DNA of 7,408 bases. Origin: DAIDAN01 sp049303335. Its GTDB lineage: Archaea > Aenigmatarchaeota > Aenigmatarchaeia > Aenigmatarchaeales > DAIDAN01. Below, one piece after another: positions 1 through 5,719 of this stretch (position 1 is its first letter; each line of letters begins with the position of its first letter). The stretch is from contig JBAQNA010000040.1 of assembly GCA_049303335.1 (NCBI GenBank), positions 1-7,408 on the forward strand, read 5' to 3'. The notes under the pieces were generated by a model. The model was not told the origin of the DNA. It ran no database searches and saw nothing but the letters and a program-made list of their open reading frames with translations. The position numbers and the translations under genes were made by a program.

Positions 1-2
1 TG

Positions 3-1028
3 GTTGGCAGTCAGCTTGGTACAACAGCAAGCGGAACAGAAACAAATAAAAAAATTAGGTATAGTAGTTATTCAGGAACGTATTATATCGACGACGTCCG
101 TGTCCGCAAATACGCCTCGCCTGAGCCCTCAATGCTTTCAATCGGCTCGGAGCAGGCAGCTTCAAGTAGCGGAACTTACCTCTCAAACACGACAACGGCT
201 TCCAGCGTAATAGGCTCGATAACTCCTACTTGGAACGCAACCAACTCAACGAACGTGAACTTCACGGTCGAGATATCCGCGAACAACGGCGCGAGCTGGA
301 TTGCCGCGAGCAACAACACCGCCTACGCGAGCGGCGGCGGAATCGGAAGCGGAACGCAGCTGGTGTACAGGATAAACTTCAGCACGAACGACACGGGCAG
401 GACTGCGGTTGTTTCTGACATAACGCTGAATTATATTCTTGCTAACACATCTCTAACCTGCGATGCGGGCGGACCTTATCTCGCGAACTCTTCCGTGATG
501 ATAACAGGAAATGTTTCTTCCGGCACAAGCGCGCTGGCAAGCCAGCCCGTAACCGTGCAGATAAAGAACAATACGGTTGTTCTCAATTCAACCGTTGTCA
601 CAAGCGACGCAAGCGGAAATTATTTCGCGAAACTGTTTGTGAACACCACAAACGCAAGCTCTGTCTTTGTTAACTCCACATATCTGGGAGTTTCAGGCAA
701 CTGCACTTACTCGCTTTCTATTCAGTCACAGGCAGTGACAGCCGCGAACGCAACCTGCACAACTAACAGCACAGCCTGCTCGTTCCAGACTTATCCGGTT
801 TCGGCTTGGGCAATGGACTCCGCAACCGGCGGGCTGATTGGCAGCGGAACCGTAAAGCTCTCCGTCAAGGAAACCGGAGACACATATTCAACAACATTCA
901 GCAGCGGCTACTTCTCAATAAGCCCGCAGTTCTGCCTCTCGCCGGGAAGGGTTTACAGCTTCGTGCTTTCGGTTGAAGGAAACGGCAGGCAGGGGCTCAT
1001 AAGCTATACGAGAGCGGGAAAGGCATAA
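3..1028 (+). CDS. Secreted multi-domain beta-sandwich surface protein, C-terminal part (5' end outside window)
   Basis: The reading frame is open from the window edge, so the 341 visible residues are the C-terminal part of a longer protein. The first ~45 residues (YYIDDVRVRKYASPEPS) match the typical end of DUF2341 domains, which often sit beside LamG-like folds in archaeal surface proteins. Next comes a beta-sandwich of about 85 residues (GTYLSN...SDITLNY) of a kind common in archaeal secreted proteins, then an Ig-like domain starting near TCDAGGPY, and a final beta domain with several Cys (NATC, NSTAC, FCLSP). No C-terminal membrane segment or sorting signal is visible, so any anchor must be at the missing N-terminus. 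Asn-X-Ser/Thr sequons are frequent. The next gene follows after 13 bases, suggesting co-transcription. An internal ATG at 132 would cut through the DUF2341 tail and is not the start. Role inferred: extracellular adhesin or structural protein. Confidence 0.8.
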   Translation, partial: VGSQLGTTASGTETNKKIRYSSYSGTYYIDDVRVRKYASPEPSMLSIGSEQAASSSGTYLSNTTTASSVIGSITPTWNATNSTNVNFTVEISANNGASWIAASNNTAYASGGGIGSGTQLVYRINFSTNDTGRTAVVSDITLNYILANTSLTCDAGGPYLANSSVMITGNVSSGTSALASQPVTVQIKNNTVVLNSTVVTSDASGNYFAKLFVNTTNASSVFVNSTYLGVSGNCTYSLSIQSQAVTAANATCTTNSTACSFQTYPVSAWAMDSATGGLIGSGTVKLSVKETGDTYSTTFSSGYFSISPQFCLSPGRVYSFVLSVEGNGRQGLISYTRAGKA

Positions 1029-1041
1029 TACGGATGATGGT

Positions 1042-2088
1042 ATGAAAAAAGGAATTTCCATACTCGTGTCGCACGCGGCGTTTCTTGCAATCGGGGTGAT
1101 GGCGCTCCTGATAATATCCGCGATGGTCTGGAACGTTTACGACAGCGTCATAAAAGAGAGTATCAGAAAGGACTTGACATCGGTTTCGCAGACGGTTGCG
1201 AGCGAGATTGTAAGGCTTTATTCGCTGAAAGATTCGCCTGCCGTGCCTGAGGCAAACACGTCCGTTCTTCTTGGCGAGTCGTCGCTGGCCTTGCAGCAGA
1301 AGGCGGGCGGAAGGCAGTATTCCATCGCGCTGGAAGAAGGCGGCGACTTTCGGATTTATTTGAAAACGCTTGCGGTTAATGCGGGAAGCGTTGCCTTGTC
1401 CGGATACGCGCTTTATGCGGGTAGCGGAGCCGCCGGGAACGGCGCTTTCATAAACGCCACGGTTGTTGAAACCGGAAGCAAAAACGCGACAGTCGCAAAC
1501 CAGACCGGGCATTTCAATCTCACGATATTCACGTCGCTGTCCGAAAGAAAATACTACGCGCTCACCGTAAAAGTCTCGGACGGCGGCGGGAAAAACTCCT
1601 TTCTTTCGGAGAGCATAAACCTCAACGACACAGCCAAGGAAGAAAATAACAACAACAGGCTTGCGCTTGAATCTGAAAATCCGATTGTCAAAATCGAGCG
1701 TCCGCTTTTTAACATTGAAACAAAAATGCAGGGCTCGGCTCTTTCAGGAAAACCCGTCCGGATTTCCTATTACAGGTATAATTCCAACGGCGCCGTCGAA
1801 GACAGGATTGTGCTGGGCAAGGCAGGCGTGTTTGTGTCCGTGAGCGGCATAGCCAACTCCACGGTGCGCGGCTATGCAAATTACGCTAACGGCAGCGTTT
1901 TCTCCGGAAACGTCCAGGCAAAAATAGGCGAAACCGCGGACTTTGCCTCGAACGCGACAACAAACGGAAACTTTACGCTGAACCTTGCCTCGTCAAGCAT
2001 GGCTGCGGGAAAACCATACACGGTTTCGGTTATCGCCTCCGACGGCTCCTCTTCCGGACAGGTGCAAAAGCGCTTTGTTTACGGGTAG
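1042..2088 (+). CDS. Prepilin-like membrane-anchored protein with two Ig-like domains
   Basis: 348 residues. The N-terminus MKKG-ISILVSHAAF runs into a hydrophobic helix (about residues 5-30), fitting a class III (prepilin-type) signal with cleavage after G4, though a plain N-terminal anchor is possible. Residues 31-62 look like an amphipathic helix that continues the pilin-type stalk. Two related beta domains follow (about 116-195 and 263-347). Both run from an (S)G-Y-A strand with nearby Asn-rich loops through an N-F/H-N-L strand to a final Y-x-L/V-x-V-x-x-SDG strand, so they look like a duplication. An Asn/Glu-rich linker (about 195-215) and another segment separate them. The gene lies 13 bases after the preceding stop, without a promoter of its own; only a weak ribosome-site candidate (GGATGATGG) precedes ATG 1042. 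Exact family not recognised; probably an outward-facing minor pilin or filament-associated protein. Confidence 0.75.
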   Translation: MKKGISILVSHAAFLAIGVMALLIISAMVWNVYDSVIKESIRKDLTSVSQTVASEIVRLYSLKDSPAVPEANTSVLLGESSLALQQKAGGRQYSIALEEGGDFRIYLKTLAVNAGSVALSGYALYAGSGAAGNGAFINATVVETGSKNATVANQTGHFNLTIFTSLSERKYYALTVKVSDGGGKNSFLSESINLNDTAKEENNNNRLALESENPIVKIERPLFNIETKMQGSALSGKPVRISYYRYNSNGAVEDRIVLGKAGVFVSVSGIANSTVRGYANYANGSVFSGNVQAKIGETADFASNATTNGNFTLNLASSSMAAGKPYTVSVIASDGSSSGQVQKRFVYG

Positions 2089-2097
2089 CCTGCGGCA

Positions 2098-2115
2098 TTG
2101 AAAAACATTTTATAT
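2098..2115 (+). promoter_or_regulatory. Archaeal promoter (A-rich BRE-like stretch plus TATA box) for the three-gene pseudopilin operon
   Basis: An A-rich BRE-like stretch (TTGAAAAAC) is followed by TTTTATAT at 2108-2115. The box centre is about 24 bases before ATG 2135, so transcription should begin at or very near the start codon (leaderless mRNA). It lies in the 46-base gap after the previous stop. Confidence 0.7.
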
Positions 2116-2134
2116 CGCCCCTGCAATTAATATT

Positions 2135-3409
2135 ATGAGAAAAGGCGCGTCGCACATAGATTTCGCAATGGCCCTGTCGGTGATGGTCGTAGTGATTGCC
2201 TTCTCGATGTTTTACATAACAAACTATTTTTCACGCGTTTCGCCGAACGACAAGAATTCAGAGCTGCGGTCGTCCGCCGCGGGAATGGAAAAAATACTTT
2301 TCGAGTCTTCGGGAATCCCGCAGAACTGGGAAAACAACATCTACGCGCCCGTGCGCGCCGGGCTGAAAACCGACCTGAAAAGGATTGCGATAGCCGCCGC
2401 GGAAAAGGGCGGAGCCAACCACAGTTTTGAGGAGGCTGACCTGCACGTCGTCTTTGATGCAAATTGTTTCAACACAACATACAACAATTCCATCCGCATT
2501 TACGACCGCTTTATGAACGAGACGCCTTTCAGGATTTACAATTCCTCGGAGTGCGCCGCCAATTCCGGCTTTCTTCGCGAGGCGAACATAGACTTTCTTT
2601 TCAACATAACGGGAAACACGTCGCAGGTATTCTGGCTCTATTACACCAACAACACGGCAATTCCGAAAAAATCCGCTTACAACTTTTCCTACGACCCGTC
2701 GCTGGTCGGATACTGGAAATTTGATTCCGTGAACGCGAGCAACTACACGCTGGATTCGACAGGCAACCACAACGACGGGAAATTGATTAACTATTCATGC
2801 GACCCCGCAACCTGCAACATTACCGCAGGCCTGATTTTTTCCGCCATTTCTTTCAACGGAACAAACAGTTATGTGAATGCAGCCAGCCTCGCAAATATGG
2901 GGGTTTCGGTTTCGTATTGGAAAAAGAACGGCACGGATACGGGATGGTATCACATAGCCAACTCGTCCGGAACGCTTTATGTTAACGGCGCCGCGGGCTC
3001 GGGGCAGAAAATTTTTGTAACAAACGCTTCGGGAAATGTTGTCATCGGGAAAGACGTTTCGGGAAATTATTTCAACGGCACGATCGACGAGGTGCGGATT
3101 TACAACCGCACGCTTTCCGCCGAAGAGATAAAAGCATTATACAATTATACGAGGCCGAATTACATTGTTTCTTCCGGAACAGTCCCGGCTGTGGCGGACA
3201 AAAAAATAAGCGCGCTGCAGAATCTTTCATACACTGATGTGAAAAATTCGCTCGACCTGAAGGGCAACTTCAACATCACCGCGTGCGAGTACAGCTTCGG
3301 CAGGCACGTCCCGGACACGGTGAATGTATTGGCTTCATCATACCCATTTATGATTATAAATTCGTCAGGCTCGGTGAAGCCGTGCCTCGCGAGCGTGAAC
3401 GTTTGGTGA
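2135..3409 (+). CDS. SHIDF-type pseudopilin with compact LamG domain
   Basis: 424 residues. The N-terminus MRKG-ASHIDFAMALSVMVV is a prepilin-type signal (cleavage expected after G4) with a hydrophobic helix to about residue 31. From memory, KG-x-SH-x-[DE]F starts are common among DPANN pseudopilins. Residues 34-187 form a domain I do not recognise. Residues 189-337 are a concanavalin-like LamG domain: opening SLVGYWKFDS, middle F-N-G-T-N-SYVN, then GTLYVNG, and closing YFNGTIDEVRIYNRTLSAEE. It is compact: only about 10 residues separate WKK from GWYH, where the LamG gene at 4601 has about 55. Residues 338-424 end in a beta-rich tail with Cys384 and Cys417. The LamG part is close to that of the gene at 5720, including at DNA level. 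First gene of an operon with 3415 and 3819. Likely a surface-exposed minor pilin with carbohydrate- or surface-binding potential (inferred). Confidence 0.82.
   Translation: MRKGASHIDFAMALSVMVVVIAFSMFYITNYFSRVSPNDKNSELRSSAAGMEKILFESSGIPQNWENNIYAPVRAGLKTDLKRIAIAAAEKGGANHSFEEADLHVVFDANCFNTTYNNSIRIYDRFMNETPFRIYNSSECAANSGFLREANIDFLFNITGNTSQVFWLYYTNNTAIPKKSAYNFSYDPSLVGYWKFDSVNASNYTLDSTGNHNDGKLINYSCDPATCNITAGLIFSAISFNGTNSYVNAASLANMGVSVSYWKKNGTDTGWYHIANSSGTLYVNGAAGSGQKIFVTNASGNVVIGKDVSGNYFNGTIDEVRIYNRTLSAEEIKALYNYTRPNYIVSSGTVPAVADKKISALQNLSYTDVKNSLDLKGNFNITACEYSFGRHVPDTVNVLASSYPFMIINSSGSVKPCLASVNVW
2699..3150 (+). repeat. LamG cassette, copy 1 (paired with 5915-6355)
   Basis: This LamG-coding segment is alignable at DNA level with the one in the gene at 5720. 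Exact shared stretches include 20 bases at 2918-2937 and 6131-6150, and 23 bases at 2975-2997 and 6188-6210. Both copies lack the same central part of the fold. The rest of the two genes is unrelated beyond the pilin-type start, so the cassette appears to have moved or been converted between genes. Confidence 0.7.
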
Positions 3410-3410
3410 G
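3405..3410 (+). promoter_or_regulatory. Ribosome-binding site overlapping the upstream stop
   Basis: GGTGAG lies 4-5 bases before ATG 3415 and contains the TGA stop of the preceding gene. GGTGA is the usual archaeal Shine-Dalgarno core. It supports ATG 3415 over ATG 3430 and implies translational coupling within the operon. Confidence 0.65.
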
Positions 3411-3414
3411 AATT

Positions 3415-3822
3415 ATGCTTGGCAAAAAAATGTCTAAAACAAAAGGGATGATGTACACGCTGGAGGCGGTGATAGCCGCGGTCCTGATACTGGCAGCCCT
3501 CATATCGGTTTACTCGTTTTCAAAGCAGGAAGCGGGGTTTGACGCGGCAACCATAAAGGAAAACGGATACTCCTGCATCAGGGACTTGGACGGCCGCGGC
3601 GTGTTGAGATATTACGCGCTCTCGAACGATTCTACCGGGATAAGAAGCTATTTCCAGAGCTGCCTTCCGCGCTCGCTGAACTTCTCGATGCAGTTTTGCG
3701 CGGCATGCGCGCCGGACGTTCCGGGCAACAGGACGATAGTGTCCGTCAATTATATTATCGCGGGGGAAGCCGCGCTCTTCCAGCCCACGAATGCGAATTT
3801 GTTTTTGTGGTCGATTGTATGA
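3415..3822 (+). CDS. Small Cys-containing pseudopilin
   Basis: 135 residues from ATG 3415; an in-frame ATG at 3430 lacks a ribosome site. MLGKKMSKTKG-MMYTLEAVIAAVLILAALISVYSF is a prepilin-type leader (11 residues if cut after G11) and hydrophobic helix. The Glu17 in TLEA recalls the Glu near +5 of type IV pilins, although here it would be +6. The short globular part holds Cys54, Cys83, Cys95 and Cys98 (CAAC), enough for two disulfides or a metal site. It ends LFLWSIV. A reading extended upstream to 3283 would run about 130 bases into the preceding gene and has no pilin-type start. Four-base ATGA overlap with the next gene. Probably a minor pilin of the same operon; family not named. Confidence 0.78.
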   Translation: MLGKKMSKTKGMMYTLEAVIAAVLILAALISVYSFSKQEAGFDAATIKENGYSCIRDLDGRGVLRYYALSNDSTGIRSYFQSCLPRSLNFSMQFCAACAPDVPGNRTIVSVNYIIAGEAALFQPTNANLFLWSIV

Positions 3823-4568
3823 AAAACAATAAAGGGAAGAGCGGAAAAAGAAATTCAAGCTCAATAAGAGGAATAGGGAACCCTTGGGGGCGCACGAAAA
3901 ACCGAAGGTTTTTCGGCGGAGCCAGAAACCCGAAAGGTTTCCGTGCCAAACCTAAGGTTTCCCCCGGACGGAAGGGCCAGATGTTCCTGATAACGGGAAT
4001 ATTCGTGCTGCTCATACTTGTGCTGCTCAAGACGGAAACGTCGCAGACAGGAAAAGGCGCGTTTTACGCGGGACTGGACTGGAAGAGCTCGTTTGACAAC
4101 CTTGAAAACGAGTACCAGAAAACCGCGGACATATCGCTCGCGCAGCAGAATTCGGAGCAGAACCTCGAGATGAACCTTGACAATTTCTCAAACTTTTCAC
4201 AGGATTCGTTCAACCAAAGGGGATACGTCCTACAGCTCTTCTACTCGCTCGCGTTCGTGAATTCGACGAACATAACCGTTGCCGTGGGAAATTTCCAGGG
4301 AAGCGCGGTTTCGAACATCAGCGTCAACACGAGCTCCGGCTGGAGCGTTTTTTTCTCCTCGCTCGCAAACAGGATGTCAAACTCCACCGTATTTCCTGTC
4401 TCAAACAATTTCAACACGACAGTGACATATTATCTCAACGGAACAATGAAAACGTTTGCATATTCCGCGGATGCCAACATCACGTCCGCGCATTATGTCG
4501 CGCTGAAACTGCGGCAGGCAGATTCTTTTGCGGACGACATCCTGGTTTTCAACAGGACGCTCGGCTGA
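3819..4568 (+). CDS. KGQ-type pseudopilin with a long basic repeat-containing leader
   Basis: 249 residues from ATG 3819, which overlaps the previous stop as ATGA. Residues 1-53 carry 17 Lys/Arg and no Asp/Glu, and end in RKGQMFLITGIFVLLILVLLK, a prepilin-type cleavage site (after G53) plus a hydrophobic helix. Prepilin leaders are normally far shorter. The extra length is encoded by tandem palindromic repeats at 3879-3961. The mature part starts with a helical region (about 70-135: SSFDNLENEYQKTADISLAQ...) and continues as a sequon-rich beta region with short FNRTLG end. From memory it resembles pseudopilins with KGQ-x-FLI starts in DPANN archaea. The only other ATG near the helix, at 3981, would remove the cleavage motif, so 3819 is preferred. 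No close in-frame start lies between. Likely a minor pilin, last gene of the operon. Confidence 0.75.
   Translation: MKNNKGKSGKRNSSSIRGIGNPWGRTKNRRFFGGARNPKGFRAKPKVSPGRKGQMFLITGIFVLLILVLLKTETSQTGKGAFYAGLDWKSSFDNLENEYQKTADISLAQQNSEQNLEMNLDNFSNFSQDSFNQRGYVLQLFYSLAFVNSTNITVAVGNFQGSAVSNISVNTSSGWSVFFSSLANRMSNSTVFPVSNNFNTTVTYYLNGTMKTFAYSADANITSAHYVALKLRQADSFADDILVFNRTLG
3879..3961 (+). repeat. Four in-frame palindromic repeat units in the leader of the KGQ-type pseudopilin
   Basis: Units begin at 3879, 3900, 3927 and 3948 (spacing 21, 27 and 21 bases, all multiples of three), sharing an AACC...AAGGTTT core; the first is degenerate (AACCCTTGGGG). Unit 2 lies in a perfect 9-bp hairpin (3895-3903 with 3907-3915, loop GAA). 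Unit 3 has a 6-bp stem (GAAACC/GGTTTC, 3925-3930 with 3936-3941). Unit 4 is AAACCTAAGGTTT, palindromic apart from its centre base. All are read in the same frame. Confidence 0.7.
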
Positions 4569-4578
4569 AACTTTATTA
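4565..4578 (+). promoter_or_regulatory. Archaeal promoter overlapping the end of the upstream gene
   Basis: CTGAAAC followed by TTTATTA (4572-4578); the centre is 26 bases before ATG 4601, predicting a leaderless mRNA. The BRE-like part covers the stop codon (4566-4568) of the preceding gene. Confidence 0.72.
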
Positions 4579-4600
4579 GTCGCAAGTCAGATTATTGTTT

Positions 4601-5647
4601 ATGACAAAAGCCATCTCCGCTGTAATCGCCACCGTTATGCTTCTGATGATCACAGTCTCGCTAATCGGCGTGTTCTACGTTTTCTCGTCGACTCTCGCAA
4701 CACAGACAACTGGAGCAGGCGGCCAGCAGGCATCGCAATTAACGGCGCAGTTGTCGATGTGCATGCAAATTGACAATATTATTGGAAATCAGGTGACGCT
4801 GAGAAATTGCGGAAAGGGGGTTATTGAGAACAAGTCGCTGGTTGTGATGATGGATGACATTGCATTGGGCGCGAATACGCAAACAATACAGGAAGGCAAC
4901 TCGAGTGTTGTGAATGTTTCGGGACTGTGGAATATTCCTTTCGGAAAGCATAGTTTGAAAATATCGAACGGCGCGGCGGTTGCGCAGAATCTTGTTGATG
5001 TCCAGCCGAACAGGGACGGCCTTGTCGGAAGCTGGGGTTTTGACGAAGGAACTGGCGCAATAGCTTATGACAATTCGGGAAATGGAAATGTCGGGGCATT
5101 GACCAACATGAACACGACTGGAAACGCGACAAGCGGCTGGGCTGAAGGAAGGTTTGGTTCTGGATTATTGTTCGATGGGACGAACGATTATATTGATGCC
5201 GGGAATGCAAGTAGCTTGAATATCACGAATGCGATTACTATGGGGGTGTGGATAAAAGGAAATACACCAAGTAAAACAGAATTTATAGTTTCAAAGCGCG
5301 CAGGAAGCGAAAGTTGGCATATTACTACAACCACGGATCATAAAATTTATTTTGCAATATATCAATCAGATACATCCTACAAACAAACAATAACAACGTC
5401 TTCTATTTCCACTGACTGGAATCATATAGTTGCTGTAGCTGATGGCAGCTTTGTCAGGTTGTATATAAATGGAATAGAAGCAAGCACCCCAACAGCGTAT
5501 GACGGAACTATACATTCAACAACTCAATCAGTTAAAATTGGTTGGGCAAACAGTGTGGGATATTTCAACGGCACGATCGACGAGGTCCGCGTCTGGAGCC
5601 GCGCGCTCGCGCCCGACGACACGGTTGCGATGAAGCAGATATTATGA
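4601..5647 (+). CDS. Archaeal pilin with C-terminal full-length LamG domain
   Basis: 348 residues from ATG 4601; a TTG at 4595 is in frame but fits the promoter spacing less well. MTKA-ISAVIATVMLLMITVSLIGVF is a typical archaeal pilin start (archaeal type IV pilin N-terminal family, DUF1628-like), cleavage expected after A4. Residues about 50-133 are the pilin head: LSMCMQID, then the strand QVTLRNCGKG, ending with SLKISNGAAV; Cys54 and Cys70 may bond. Residues 139-340 are a full LamG domain (LVGSWGFDEG, FDGTNDYIDAGN, LYINGIEA, YFNGTIDEVRVWSRALAPDD) that closes the protein. The gene is a composition mosaic: 5221-5560 is about 38% GC by hand count, while 5561-5640 is about 64%. Its start is 83% identical at DNA level to the partial gene at 7237. 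Probably a main filament subunit displaying LamG at the surface (inferred). Confidence 0.85.
   Translation: MTKAISAVIATVMLLMITVSLIGVFYVFSSTLATQTTGAGGQQASQLTAQLSMCMQIDNIIGNQVTLRNCGKGVIENKSLVVMMDDIALGANTQTIQEGNSSVVNVSGLWNIPFGKHSLKISNGAAVAQNLVDVQPNRDGLVGSWGFDEGTGAIAYDNSGNGNVGALTNMNTTGNATSGWAEGRFGSGLLFDGTNDYIDAGNASSLNITNAITMGVWIKGNTPSKTEFIVSKRAGSESWHITTTTDHKIYFAIYQSDTSYKQTITTSSISTDWNHIVAVADGSFVRLYINGIEASTPTAYDGTIHSTTQSVKIGWANSVGYFNGTIDEVRVWSRALAPDDTVAMKQIL
4604..4760 (+). repeat. Duplicated pilin 5' region, copy 1 (paired with 7252-7408)
   Basis: Ungapped alignment of 157 bases with the gene at 7237 gives 130 identities (83%, counted by hand). Many differences are at third codon positions. The second copy is cut by the window edge, so the true length of the duplication is unknown. 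Confidence 0.8.
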
Positions 5648-5683
5648 AAGGCAAAAAAGCAACATCTTCTAACACCTGCCGTA

Positions 5684-5697
5684 ACGAAAGTTTATTA
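5684..5697 (+). promoter_or_regulatory. Archaeal promoter (BRE-like plus TATA box)
   Basis: ACGAAAG followed by TTTATTA (5691-5697), the same arrangement as the promoter at 4565. The box centre is 26 bases before ATG 5720, so the mRNA should be leaderless. Confidence 0.75.
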
Positions 5698-5719
5698 GAT
5701 AAAACTCCATAATATATGT

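Noticed and set aside
997..1512. Reverse-strand open frame of 171 codons
   Set aside because: It lies across two well-supported forward genes, its translation is rich in Arg and lacks any recognisable motif, and it has no promoter. It is a shadow of codon bias.
2258..2770. Reverse-strand open frame of 170 codons inside the gene at 2135
   Set aside because: It is fully inside a gene with clear pilin and LamG motifs, and its protein shows no domain or membrane segment.
3283..3414. Upstream-extended start for the small pseudopilin
   Set aside because: It would overlap the end of the preceding gene by more than 120 bases and hide the prepilin signal; GGTGAG before ATG 3415 fits better.
3424..3430. 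Run of seven A between two candidate starts of the small pseudopilin, considered as a phase-variation tract
   Set aside because: It is short, coincides with Lys codons, and the ATG at 3430 would rescue the frame, so switching by slippage is unlikely.
3696..3818. Upstream-extended start for the KGQ-type pseudopilin
   Set aside because: It would overlap the preceding gene widely. ATG 3819 overlaps the stop as ATGA, a usual operon arrangement.
5708..5718. CATAATATATG imperfect palindrome before ATG 5720
   Set aside because: It has only 4-bp arms in AT-rich sequence, expected by chance near an archaeal start.
5648..5719. Possible terminator between the pilins at 4601 and 5720
   Set aside because: No stem-loop and no T-run long enough to support termination; only the promoter is convincing here.
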